Below, piece by piece: positions 22,451 to 34,215 of a DNA stretch of 64,000 nt. This DNA is from Norana najaformis. Lineage: Eukaryota > Annelida > Clitellata > Crassiclitellata > Hormogastridae. Made by a program: the position numbers and the translations under genes. The stretch covers positions 44,492,080 to 44,556,079 of the forward strand of contig OZ029916.1 in the NCBI GenBank assembly GCA_964023275.1, read 5' to 3'. The first letter of the stretch is position 1. Every line of letters starts with the position of its first letter. Below the pieces are notes generated by a model. That model was not told the origin of the DNA and made no database searches. It worked only from the letters and a program-made list of their open reading frames with translations.

Positions 22451-24590
22451 TGGTCAGATAATGTGGCAGTAAGGGTGGCAGCTGATCTTTGTTTAAGCCA
22501 TTGCCTTTGCTGCCCACACTCATATCGATGTGGAGTGCTTTTGGTTCAAATTGTCACCATGGTCTATTTTTAAAATTATCTAAGGGACACTATAAATGCC
22601 GAGGACGCAGAATTTGTTTCAGAGTTGGGGTGTCGCATTTCAGCAGTGTTCCGAGATGGCTGTGAGACCCGCTTTCTTTCCCAACGCCTCTCTATCTCTA
22701 CTCAGTGCCATAATGCCAATGTATTCAGAGGCAAATTTTCAGAACGCTGCGAAAATTGCTGGGATGAGGCCTGATTCTTCAGAGATAAATCATTTTATAA
22801 TCCTAACAAATTTTTTAGTTCCGGAGGGATCATTTCAACAATTTTGGGTAAAAATAATAATAATTATAATAAGCCCTAATTGGCAACGAAGCAGCCTGAG
22901 GATCTAATCTAATCTAATGGTAATCCCGATTTTCTATAGTATTGCTAATATCTTGGAACGACTGTTACGTTATTAGTAGTTTCGAGCGTCTAACGACATC
23001 TTGTGGCTACCATGGCTGTCAGCATAGACCTTTACACTACCAACAGAATGTTCGGATGCAGTGAACTCTCTGCGATTACTTGCTCTAGTTTTGTTTAACA
23101 ACGTGTCATGACGAAGATGATCAACGTCGTCGTTCTGATTTATCCAGGTTTCGGTCTGGCACCACCCAAGAACAGCAGTCGAAGAGTTAAATTTTTCGAA
23201 GTAGTTCCCATTGTTTTAGGACATATTATGGGAGCCAGGCTGCCGACGTAGACCTTTTCCTATGCTATGTTATAGCATCACTATTGATTAAGCGCAGTTG
23301 ACGAATATATATCGGCGTTCCAATAGTGTTTAAAGTTAATGACAGAACTGCATATTCCGGTTTCTCGTGGCATCTTACGCTGCCATAGCCAACTACGTAC
23401 ATCGACCTTAGCTTAATTAACAGGGTTTTAAAAACTGCAATCAAACGCTACTGATAAACATTTTGTGTTGTTTCAAAATGTTTGAAGAGGGCATTATCCA
23501 CTATTTGGCGACTTCTCTTGGCTCCAGGGCCGTCGACGTCGCACTTAATGTACCTTACAGCATTGCAAACTGCAATTTATGTACCATATACTGATTAATT
23601 ATCATTAAAGTATTATTATTAATTATTTTAAGTTTAATTATTTTAAGCGGTATTTCTACTTAACGACATTCTGTCATAACAAAGATCATTTGCGTCGCCC
23701 TTCTCCTTTATCCTGGCTTAAGTTCGGTAGCACATGACTGAAGTCAGCGGCGGGAGAGAGACCAACTAATTTTCATCTAGTGTTTTAACGATATATTGCG
23801 GCTGCAAAAGCCTTTGACGTCGACCTTACCTTACCTTTATTATAGGCTCTGATAATTCTGAACTCTGTGTTACAATGTTGGCAGACACACATATTAACGC
23901 TTAACAAGAGCGCTACTGCTACTGCCATCTGACGATTAACGAGGCCAAACATGAGCTGATACAAAACATTTTTCCAATGCTCTTGAGCCGCACAAAGGTC
24001 AGTTGATCCCAAGCCAAAGCTGACACAAATTCTACAGTCTGGACCCAGAACACAGTGTTAACTTTCAACCCTAGAAGGGAAACTGACAGTTTTGTTTTAC
24101 GTGTGTGCGACAATCCGTCTGCGGTGACTTTCCCGGTTATCTTAGCGTTGTCTGCTTACAGCTGAACTTGATGACCGTATAACGAACTTTATCATCGCAC
24201 AGGTTATCGAGCACAGCGCTTTTAAGATGTACTCAAAAGGCGCTTTATCACTTTACGTCTAGAAAGAGTTTTAATAATCTATAAACTGATTGATTGGCAG
24301 CAGAGGAAATCGTGCGTGAGCATTTTGTCCAAGGTCGTTAAACAGAGTCCGATTGAAGTCGAGGTGAGCGCTTTACTGAATTGAATATGGCAAGACACAA
24401 CGTGCATTATGGAACAACAATAAGTCTTCAAATTTAATACGATTATTAGATTGGGTCTTTAACTTTCTTTAACTTTTTAAAAATTTCTTTAACTTACCTC
24501 TTCCAACAAGGCAGTAGTATTAGTAGGAGTAGCAGAAGCTATCAGTTTATAATTTCAGATAAGAACATTGTTCGTTTCTTTTATCATCTA
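22450..24590. repeat. Degenerate repeats of the unit flank; no gene
   Basis: From about 22,980 to 23,850 a loose module recurs about five times at intervals of 140-280 bp. Its core is CGACATCTTGTGGCT followed about 20 bp later by GACGT.GACCTT. The right part (23,800-24,260) matches 6,450-6,880 and 34,400-34,790 and ends in a LINE-like tail. Confidence 0.5.
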
Positions 24591-24599
24591 AGAAAATCT

Positions 24600-24735
24600 C
24601 TGTATGTATGTATGTATGCATGTATGTGTTTATGTATATGTGCATGTATATATGCATGTGCGTATGTATATATATGCATACTTGTGTATGTAGGTATGTA
24701 TATATATATGTATGTAAATATTCATGTATGACCAA
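24600..24735. repeat. (ATGT)n microsatellite
   Basis: Imperfect ATGT/ATAT repeats just beyond the polyadenylation site of copy C, in the same place as the arrays next to copies B, D and E. Confidence 0.85.
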
Positions 24736-24765
24736 TTACAGACTGAATTTTGAGGAGGAAGAAGT

Positions 24766-24771
24766 TTTATT
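24766..24771 (-). promoter_or_regulatory. Polyadenylation signal of copy C
   Basis: AATAAA on the minus strand, 109 nt after the TAA stop, at the position conserved in copy B. Confidence 0.75.
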
Positions 24772-24879
24772 TCATCAACAAAATATTTTAACGTGGCCAC
24801 AACGAATTGTCAGTTTATAATTCCAGATTAGAACAATGTTAGATTCCTTTGTCATCGAAGAAAATCTCGGTCATCACTT

Positions 24880-24887
24880 TTAGTTAC
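24880..24887 (-). CDS. Copy C exon 5: terminal Ser-Asn-stop
   Basis: The TTTTTTTTAG acceptor is followed by eight coding bases completing Ser312 and adding Asn313 and TAA. The arrangement is the same as in copy B. Confidence 0.75.
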
Positions 24888-27800
24888 CTAAAAAAAAGAA
24901 AAACATTGTATATTAAACCCCATGTCCTCTAAGTAGCAAGTGCAAGTTGTATATTTGCGTAAAAGCATCTGATTCAAAAAACACATTTCTTTAGCGTACA
25001 CATTTCTAACTAGAAGTAGATTTTGAAAATATTTTGACTTATTTTGGGAAGGTTTGTTTGGTTAAACAGCTGAGCATACCATATTAAGCAGTAAGCCTTG
25101 ATGTCAAGCAAAGTGCCGAAGGGAATGGCTGGGGAACCAGAAGAACTTTCTGAGGCCACGCCTTCCTTTGTTGGTGCAAATGACCTTTATCCCAAGGCTG
25201 CAAGAAGAAAACTGCCCCTGGACGAAAATGTCCTTACAAGCAAGGTTTAGAGAAAGGACATGAAAAGGCGGAGATAGCGAGGGAGAAAGAAGATGTCTCC
25301 TTTATATTTAGAACATATAAAACGTGACATTAGGCCAATATTCGAAAATATTGCTAATTCGCTTTAGACTTCTCACGATATTGCAGCCAGTATTAACGGA
25401 CATTTCTTGATTATCGAATACGATATATTTCGACCTCTTTGTAAATATAATCTACAGAACCGAGAGATTTCAATCTGCGCAGCGATGAACTCATGTGGAG
25501 GTTTTCAACTAGAAAAACTTAGGCGTTCCAGAAGACATCTAACACGTGTTGTTTTGAGCTTTTCAGATTTATTGCTCGGAAATTAGGTATTTCATTTTTA
25601 AACTTAATCTTGGAGAATATTTTGGAATTTGGGTAATAACAATCATTATTTGGCGAATTGTTTACTGTCTGCATCGGCTTTAAAACAATGCAGATTTTAT
25701 TTACCAACACCACTTTAGTGAATGTCTTTAAATGAATGCGAAAGCCTGTACGATAGACCCTACGTATACTAACTTGCCATTTTTTCATTAATCCAATCCT
25801 GAAAACCAGTTACTTTAGTAAAAATCCCCTCTGAGTAACATGTTTCAGTACTCATCGACGCCACACCGCGTAGGTACCATTTTCCGTCTGATTCTCTGCA
25901 GGACAGCGGACCTCCAGAGTCTCCTTGACAGATATCATCATCACGATTCGCGGAGCCAGCACAAATTTTTAAACCATTTTCAATTCCATGATCCACGCAT
26001 AAATCGTAATCGTCTCGAATTGACATCTGTAGCTGTCTTAAAGCCTTAGCAGTTTCGTTTTTACCTGTTGCAAAAAATTACACTTACAGATGCAGTAGAC
26101 TAATTTATACTGTTCATGCAAAACATTTCACAGTTAATAGCAGCACTCTGTCAAGAACAAACAAACACACACATATATAATATATAAAATATAGTCTGTT
26201 ATATAAAATATATAATATATATAGATAATAGATTATATATATATTTAATGATAACATTTCAGCTAAACTTGAAGGTTTAGGTCTACATTTTCAATCTTTT
26301 ACTGATGACTTGTTTTGAGCTGCTCATGAATCACAGTGTGCCACACACTTTTAAAGTATTGCACTTAACTTTATCATATTGAAAAGAAATATATTTTATT
26401 CGTTCATCGGGCACTGGTTCTCGCTACACCTGAATTATTCGACTATGTACTCACATTTCGGACTATTAATGCTTAATTTATAACGGGTGTAATTAAATTT
26501 TCTATATACAAATTTGCAATAAAATTTTGGGATCAAATTCGAGATCTTATTCTTCAGTTTGAAAGTTTCAATCGGGCTATCGAGTGTGTTTCTATGATCT
26601 TGTGCATTTAACATAGGAACAGTTGCTACAATCGAGGCAATTAAAGTGTACTATCGATCGACGATAGCCAAATAATCAGACCAGAATCGTCACTAGCAAA
26701 TGAGGTTCAGGAAAAACATATGACAACAGTACTTTTTTGTCAAGTACAAATACCAGTGCAAGTACTTGGGTTAGAGTAAAAGTGCACATAACTTTGGTGT
26801 CAAAAACAGGTATGAGTACAAGTACCTTGGTGTCAAGAACAAGTACGAGTTCAAGTCCCTTGGTAAACATACAAGTACTAGTACTTAAGTAATAATACAT
26901 TCATACGTAGTTACCGCGAATACATGAAGATATCTGTTGAACAATTAAGACTAAATCAAACGTGTATTTCCATAAATTACGTCAAAGACACATGCATTCA
27001 TTTAGGATTTCTCACGAGAAATACTAAAGATGTGAGCATCTTGTCACCCATGTTCTATCGATGCGGTTAATTCACCGATTTAACTAAGCATGCTTTTGAC
27101 AGGTTCGCCAGATGCAGGTAGACTACATTCTTTGGTGCGCATGACCGGCGGCCATGATGTCGCTGGTTTTTCGCCGCTCGTCATTTCGTCATAAAGTTTG
27201 TCTTAAAGCGGAGTTTATCGATTGTCCTTTCGCGTTCGGACTGTAACTGTGATCAAGTCGGCGTACTGGATATTTTTGCACGAGTTTGACATGAATTTCG
27301 ACCTTGTGGACGTTTCTATTTTACACGTGTTTAACGCCCCTACGACCTTGGAAGAGTCCATCTCTAGTCAAGGAGATGTCAGGTCCAGTGTCGAGATGGA
27401 CGGTTGCGGCAAACGAGGTATGGCATCGGTTCTGCTTCAACCGTTTAACAGAAGGGGCATATATCATCAATCGCAGTGCTGTCTGCTAAGGATCAGTCTG
27501 CCTGCTCGTGCAAACGTCCTGACGCCGCGTCTTCTGCCACCTACGCGGGACGCAGTGGACGATAGTGCTTTCGTGTGTGCGACGCTCTCGTTCGACTTCG
27601 TCCTACGTCTTCGACGCTGCTTGGTCCGGTGACATTCTGAACGTCGTGTCATCCGTCTACTCTGGGTGGGAATCCGTTGGCAGGCCTCTGCGTGTGTGCG
27701 GGGACTTGTCACCGGTGACTTTTCTAGTTCTTCTAACAATTGACTGCTAAATGATGAACTTTATGATCTTATGACATCTCTAACATCATTGCGGTTTGTG

Positions 27801-30800
27801 CAGAGAGCGCCACTGATGAGTTTATCTTGAAGTGGCGCTATACAAATTTTAAATTACAATTACAATTACAATTTGCTCTAAGCCCTGGTTCATAAAATTT
27901 GTAAAGGAGAGTTTTGATGCAACTCCAAAAAGTCCAAACTATCGTCCGCCATCAAAGTCATGATGGCTTTGATATTAAAATATGTTATTTGTGACGACAG
28001 GGTGTTTGTCTATCATCCTGTGCTGTAATGATTATAACTCGAGAACTTCTATAGCGCCACTGTAATAATGCTCACTGCATCAATCGATGGTTGTTGCTAG
28101 GAAAACTCGGTGTAAATGCCAAAATTCAGTGTAAGCCCGGTGGAAAGTCAAGAGGGAAATCCGAGAAGACACGGAAACAGCCTAAAGAGAAAATTAGTCC
28201 TGGAAGAGCTGGTTTTTAGTTGAGGTCTAAAAGCCAACACAGACTCTGCACAGCGAATGTTTCTGGAAGTGAGTTCCCGAGTCTGGGACCAGCAACGGAA
28301 AAGAACGCCCCTCAAGAGCTGCTCTTGTTCTCAGTATGGTCAGAGCGAGAGAGAATAGGAGAGAAATAGTGAGGTTGGTTGCAATGTGGAATCTTATAAT
28401 CAATTGGCCCGGTTTTTAATATTAGTCTCCCTTCTATGGGTAGCCTAATCCAGGCATTTTAAGACCGGAGATAGGGCTTACATGCTCAGACTTTTGCACT
28501 TTGGTGCTTCGGTCAATGTGCGTTAGACCCTTTTCATTTCTAAAGGTTAGCTTTTCAAATGCCAATAAGCAGCAAGTTGCAGTAGTCAAGACGACAAGAG
28601 ACCAGGACATTTGCCAAACAAACCAAGGGGAAAAGGGAATATGTCATGAGTATATTATAGACCTGACCCGTATATTGAGTTAAAGTGTCCACTGAATGAT
28701 GGGTTATAATCAAATACAACACCAAAATAACCTGCCGAACAACTTTGCTGTACTACAGAATTTCTTGTGCACTCAGAATTTACTGATTTAAATTTGTTCA
28801 GTTGCTGCGTAGCATCAAAGAAATTAGACAATTTGGCGCAAAAGTGTCATGAATTGTTGTTGTCTCCGAAAACAAATTTTAAGCAAACCAAGGTCCATCT
28901 AAACTCCATCCAGCAACCACAACATCAGTATCCTTAGAGTAAATGAGTAACGAGTAACCAATCAGAATATCTGTTGAAGCCTCTCAGTTTCTTCAACTGC
29001 TGTATGTTTCAATTCGGAAAAATGTTATTATCACATGTCAAGTCTCAAGTACAAATACAAGTACGAGTAGTTGGTTTTCAAATATAGGAACAAGTACTTA
29101 AAATGAACTCGAATTGTACTCGTATACAAATACAAGCACCAAGTACACAAGCACATCTCTGGATAGCAGCCTAATAAAGCGTATCACTTGAATTATATTT
29201 TGCGGTATAATGACAATGGTCCATCACAAGAAATATTGGAAAACACGACCTGAGATTTCGAGCAGACTTCTTAAATATGCGGCAGACTTTCTCAGACTTT
29301 TTCAATTCTTGGACTGATTAGAAACTTGGATATTTGCTTGGTTCTTAAATTCATCGTCTAGCTTACTTAGCGTTAAGACTATACTGTGCATACTGTTACT
29401 TACTTCGATCATCGCGTCCCCATCCTGTTGCATAACAATTGGAAGTCTTCTGGAGTTCCGGTAGACCAACGGGAAGACAAATTGGTTTGATGTTCTTGTT
29501 AAATTGTACAGTCTTGTCCAATTTCAGAAGAGCGATGTCATAGTCAGCGTTCGGGTTCATATCGTCGTATTGTTCATGGATGAAATAGCTCTCTGAGAGG
29601 AGACCTACTTCTCCGGGTTCGTCTTCCGTTATTTCATAATGCTTGCCAAGGAACACCCCGCATCCATCTGCTTTGACCGTGGAATGGTTTACAAATCTGA
29701 AAACGTTTGAACAGTCTATATTATTAGGAACATATAAAAATTATTTCGTTTTTTTTGTAATAAGTTGTAAAAATAATTTATTAAACGCAAGGGCGTCGAC
29801 ATAGTTTTAAGAGTAGAATCGAGGACAATTAAGTAAGGAAGATTCTGCTTCAAGTCGTCAAAACTTCGACAAGATTTTGGTAGTCTTCCGTTTGGATATC
29901 ACTTAATTTTCGACGAACATTTTCTCCTCGAAATTTTTGAGATTTATTCACTCATCCGTATCATACCCTTCGGCCCTTTACTTCTTAGCTACCCTCAGGC
30001 TTTTCTGTCATTTATCCCATCGAAAAAAAATTGCTACATAAAGCAAAATATATCTTTTTGGTCCAAATTTGAAGAGTGCTTCAAAGTGTCATCAACAAAT
30101 TTCAATTAGAGGCTGAAAATTTGGAAGATAACTCGAGAAAATAAGCTGAAATGCAAATTTTAAAGAAAAGTGAAATACTACAACTATTAGAATTATATTG
30201 GAAGGTAAATTTGAAGAAATAGAAAAAATACATAAGTATCGTGTAGACCATTTACGTACGACCAAGTAAAGCTAATCAAAAATTATAAATTACACATCTT
30301 CACCTAGTCTCAAACGAAAACAGAATTACTTCATACTTTTAAGACATGAGATGCTTTTTCCTGTAGTGTGTGACCTAACCGCTCAAGTTGTCTCTCTGTC
30401 TCTTTTCCCTCACTTTTGGATCTTGAACTGGACCCGAACCATTTTTGCCTATCAATTTTGTTTTGACTGGACGCCTGTATATAAGCTGGCCCTGTGACGT
30501 GGCTTTCGATGGGCTTTGCAGAAATCTCGGGATTATGATTACGATTTTGAAATATATCTTATAGAGGTAATACATAAGGCCAATGAGGGATTGTGATGAG
30601 GGCCACTGTGATTTAATAAAGGCTAGGCTTCAACGATATATCGGCTTGCGTACAAGAGGACATGAGTTTAACAAACCTAAAACATTGGCTAATTAAATAA
30701 ATCGCTCTTAAGCGATCCGTGGACAATATTGGAGAAATCTAAAGTCGGGCTTATCAAACCAATCGTAATTTCTAGCGCATCTTTATAATTACAATGCACG

Positions 30801-31893
30801 AGGCGATGGCACACTAATACATGATCACAAATCCGTTCAATTCCCGAATGAAATTCCGGCACTTCACAGACTGTGTCTAAATTCATTTGATAATTTATAG
30901 GTTGGCGCTTAATTTTGGCCACAGTATACAAATGTCATTTCAACACATCAATGAACAGTCGTTCTTAAAACGTCAAGTTTTTAAAATACAGACTTTTTTA
31001 TTAGTAAATTTGTTTACACTCACAGGCAATGCGCAGCAGTTATAACCCATTTATCTGAGACAAGACTTCCGCCGCACAAATTTCCTATTTCTCCAATGTA
31101 ACAGTGAACCAGGGCTTGCCATGGCCACGCATGCGGTTGAGCCTCCTCGCCTCCGACGATGCGGCCATTTACCTTAGCACTGGATATACCACAACTTCCT
31201 TCTGCAACAACAGACAGCACTTCACCTCGACTCTGATTCTTAATTAGCCTTTCTTGACAAAAACATAAAACATTCTGATTGATTGGTTAAGGTCCAAATT
31301 AGGCGCATGTACACTGCAAAGGTGACAAGGGAAGAGTAAGGACTGAGGAGACTAAACACACGAAGACAGTCTCTATTCTGATAGAAAGCAAGATGGGGAC
31401 AGAATCATTCAACAGACAGCAAGAGCAAGAGATGGCTTGGATGAGTGGTAGTTGCCACTAGCATGTAGGGAATCAGGATACCTATGCCGCAAACTTAGCA
31501 CTTCTCATGAGGTCGCTACCCAATCACTGATGGGCCAAGACAGCATTAATTGAGAATTGTTGTGTGTTAAACAGAGCAGCTGGACCTTGGAATTTGAAAA
31601 GGGTCGGGCTATTAGAAAGATCGCATATGGTGTCTTCAGATGTTTGCTTTAAAATGACGGTGCAGGAATGACAGATTGATGACGATGATGATGATGAAGA
31701 AGATGAAGATGAAAATGACGATGAAGATAAAGAAGAAGAAGAAGAAGAAGATGATGATGATGATGACAAAGATGATATGACGTCTATGATAATGGACAAC
31801 TGGTATGTTGATCATGATTAGTTTCCTACCGTCATTTTCAAAAACTGGATCGTCGGGTGCCATACCTGAGTCCGAGTTAAAGTCTTTGGCTGT

Positions 31894-31927
<34 letters not shown>

Positions 31928-32001
31928 GATACACTTGACCTGGCATGCATGCCGTTCAACCGAGACACGGCGACGAAGAGGAAGACGACTGAGAAGCGCA
32001 T
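24880..32001 (-). CDS. Trypsin-like secreted serine protease, copy C (five exons, 313 aa)
   Basis: The coding exons are 32,001-31,830, 31,201-31,024, 29,696-29,404, 26,064-25,774 and 24,887-24,880, totalling 942 nt in phase. The enzyme is an S1-family secreted zymogen: signal peptide 1-20, ten consecutive Ala at 26-35, activation site R71/IVGG, triad His115, Asp170, Ser264, and specificity Asp258 (position 189), which predicts cleavage after Lys/Arg. Trp215-Gly216 of trypsin are replaced by Met285-Ser286. Cys61 can tether the propeptide through Cys190. Cys91 and Cys129 lie in neighbouring surface loops and could form a bridge that trypsin lacks. A TATA-like box and AATAAA are both in place, so this is the best candidate for an expressed copy. 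Intron 3 is 3.3 kb because of a private insertion at 27,129-27,873. Confidence 0.9.
25774..26064 (-). CDS. Copy C exon 4: catalytic Ser
   Basis: 291 nt from a GCAACAG acceptor to a GCAA/GTTAGT donor. It encodes residues 215-311, including Cys237-Cys249, Asp258, GDSGGP with Ser264, Cys270 and Cys290. Reading through the donor would give a stop directly after Ser, so even an unspliced transcript would lose only the last Asn. Confidence 0.92.
26065..29403 (-). repeat. Intron 3 of copy C: TA and AAGTAC arrays, LINE fragment
   Basis: TA-rich sequence lies at 26,175-26,250, and AAGTAC-rich tracts at about 26,735-26,885 and 29,040-29,155. The shared LINE 3' fragment (minus) lies at about 27,970-28,450. 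The private insertion at 27,129-27,873 is listed separately. No exon is evident. Confidence 0.6.
27129..27873 (+). mobile_element. ~745-bp retroelement insertion private to copy C
   Basis: Copy B reads GTAGACTACATCCAATGCTC without interruption at about 10,878. In copy C the same flanks are split by ~745 bp. The insert ends with GAGAGCGCCACTGATGAG, AGTGGCGCTATACAAAT and then (ATTACA)n, the 3' end of the CR1/L2-like family also seen at 1,740-1,790 and 43,530-43,590. The 5' part is GC-richer than its surroundings and contains a 136-codon open frame at 27,222-27,632 without a recognisable domain. It may be an unrecognised internal LINE part or a SINE using the LINE tail. Confidence 0.7.
29404..29696 (-). 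CDS. Copy C exon 3: catalytic Asp
   Basis: 293 nt from a GTTTTCAG acceptor to a CGAA/GTAAGT donor. It contains Cys129, Asp170 in YDIALLKL, Cys190 in PICLP, Cys204 and the GWG turn. Confidence 0.92.
29697..31023 (-). repeat. Intron 2 of copy C with SINE-like family 2 repeat
   Basis: The family-2 repeat lies at 30,418-30,550 in plus orientation, at the same position as in copy B. The rest is ordinary AT-rich intron sequence alignable with copies A, B and D. Confidence 0.55.
31024..31201 (-). CDS. Copy C exon 2: activation site and catalytic His
   Basis: 178 nt from a GTTGTTGCAG acceptor to a CCT/GTGAGT donor. It encodes Cys61, VNGR/IVGG (Arg71/Ile72), [15 protein letters not shown] and TAAHC with His115. 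Confidence 0.93.
31830..32001 (-). CDS. Copy C exon 1: signal peptide and poly-Ala propeptide
   Basis: It starts with MRF and a hydrophobic core to residue 13. The likely signal cleavage is after residue 20 (MHA). Ten Ala codons, all GCA, occupy 31,897-31,926. The donor is GACG/GTAGGA. A GAT/GAA-rich microsatellite (31,676-31,790) begins about 40 nt inside intron 1. Confidence 0.86.
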
Positions 32002-32080
32002 CCTTCACAAGTGCTTAAGATGCTTCTAAAATAAATGTTATCTTTCAAAGCTTTGGAACGCAGACCAATACTTTCCAGGT

Positions 32081-32093
32081 CTTAAAATATATA
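32081..32093 (-). promoter_or_regulatory. TATA-like box of copy C
   Basis: TATATATTTTAAG on the minus strand lies about 80 nt upstream of the start codon, with the conserved ATTGGTCTGCG about 20-25 nt further on, near the expected transcription start. Copy D has a weaker match (ACATATTTAGG); copy B lacks this segment. Confidence 0.45.
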
Positions 32094-32956
32094 CCTGTCA
32101 ATCGATGCGCTGCTTTAGGAAGCAAGTGACAATGGTATGTATGTAAAGAGTCGGCTATAAGAAGCACTATTTCTCAGTAAGTAAGCAAGGGATTAATCAA
32201 CTTGCCACATATCTCGCAGCTGAGCGAGGAATGGTAGGCGTGCGTGGATCACAGTTTGTATTTTGTCGTCACTGTTTGCAGTGACAACAAAACCAAGACG
32301 GTATACGTTGGTCTTAAGTCGCTTTACAAATATTTCTAGCGAGACATTGACGCCAGTAATGTAAACATAAAGATTAATAGAAAAGATTCTGCTATATTAT
32401 ATTTTTCCCAATGGGGCGATATTGTACTGTGAGACAATGAAGTTGTAAGAAATGCGGTGTTTTATCTATCTATATACAAAAAACACGCAAAGTAACCATA
32501 CCTTTGAGAAGTTCTGAGAAAGTACAAAATCGAGAAAAAACCCGAGGATATTTATAGGCTATTCAATAGGCCATTTTTATTGCTCAAGTTGCAGACAGAC
32601 GTTAACAAATGACATTTTTGAGGCAACAGATGGCTAAGAAACATTTCCATTGAACTATAAATCGCACCAGTATACAACATTATTGATCATGCGTTTTAAA
32701 AAATATTCTGATCAAGCGAATGCTCGTTTTCATGATCTCGCCATTTGTCAAGATTTTTGCTCACTGACAGAAATACAATGTAATAGAGCCTTTGCTATCC
32801 TGAAAGCGCATTAATCATGTTTTTCAAAGCGGCAATCTGGATCTAGCGAACGCCAATCCTCACATGTTTTTGTAAATGAAAAATTATCTGATCTTTAAAC
32901 AGAACTCTGACATAATACACCGTCAGCCTGAAAGAGGGAGAGGAAGACGTCAAATA

Positions 32957-33150
32957 GTGTGGTATCGTAACCGATTGAACAGAGCTCTCGGCTTGTAAAG
33001 CTTATACTACGTAATCGAGTCTCCTCTGAGGTGGTTACTGTACATGGATCTCGAGAAATTCCGTCACTCACAATTGTTCAGCGCCATCGAATCAAGCCTT
33101 GTCATTAGGTAACAGCACTTAATAAACGCAGAAATAGTAATACAAATAAG
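32957..33150 (+). mobile_element. tRNA-derived SINE (copy 3)
   Basis: It has the head GTGTGGTATCGTAACCGATT, a B-box-like AATCGAGTCTCCTC, the TGGATCTCGAG body and an AATAGTAATACAAATAAG tail. It lies upstream of copy C exon 1, as in the other units. Confidence 0.75.
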
Positions 33151-33179
33151 CTAAGAATCTGTTTAAATCGCCAAGGTAG

Positions 33180-34215
33180 ATAGTAGGATCAAGAACGCAA
33201 ACTGTAATTTCAGCTAGGATATAGGTTGCTGGACGGTGAAATTTACTCATTCCGGGCCTCCGAGAAATGTCCATTTCTTTGCCATCTCACATCGGCCTTC
33301 GTCCGTTGCTTCCTTTTGCTCTTCTGCGGCCTACGTGTTGCCCTGATTGCTTTGATTGGTGTAGACGGATTGTAAAGGCATTGTTGTCCGAACTTCTCCT
33401 AAAGAAGAGTAAGGCCTTGGATTTTTGCTTACTGTTTTGTCTAAAATGTAGTCTTAATTTAATTTGAAGAAACATTGTGTAGCTACAGTATAGTGCTAGT
33501 AGGCTCAGACAAATCAAACATTCGGAAAAAGAAATATAAGGTCTAACGTTAGTATTAACACATGATTTCCCTGTAATGCTTTTTCTAAAACGTGTCTTCA
33601 ATTCAAATTGGAGAAACACTGAGTTGCTAGGCTACCTCTTTCAACCGTCTGTCGCTGGGCTATGGCTAACCGATTGAATGCATCATTCTAATACATAGCT
33701 AAACAACATACATGTTAGTACGTTAGTGTAGTTCTCTACTGTTTCGTCAACACGTCACCGTTACTTCAAACGGGTTGGTCTGCTGTTAGACAGTCCGCTG
33801 ACATCAGTGTTTTTTCTCTCTCTCGCTCTCTTTCACTTTTCTATCTATCCATCTTTCTAACTATCTCTATCTCTTGCTCCCTCTTTCTCTCTATCTCACT
33901 CATTCACTCACTCACACAGCAACTCACTCACTCACTCCACTCACTCACTCACCCACTCACCCGCACATTCACTCATTCACTCAGTTTATCACTCATTCAT
34001 TATTCTTTACCAAACTATTTTTCCTCTCTTAAGTCAACCGTTCGTGCTTTAACTCACCTACGAGGGTTATCATCTTCTATACATAACTAATGTAACTTCA
34101 GTGGAGTCAAAAAAGTATGTTTTTCGTTAGTGTATAGGCACAGCATTAGGCTTATTATAGAATGAGTGCAAATTGAGGTTTGGTAGCAGTAGGTGATGGA
34201 TCTTTGTCTGTGATT
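33180..34215. repeat. Unit-flank repeat, third copy, with CT/CACT tracts
   Basis: 33,280-33,520 matches 4,320-4,600 and 16,250-16,500. Pyrimidine-rich TCTC/CTAT repeats lie at 33,810-33,895 and CACT repeats at 33,896-33,990. No gene is visible. Confidence 0.6.

Noticed and set aside
31524-31799. Ser-rich minus-strand frame downstream of copy C exon 1
   Set aside because: It lies in intron 1 over a GAT/GAA microsatellite; the exon-1 donor at 31,830 is conserved in B and D.
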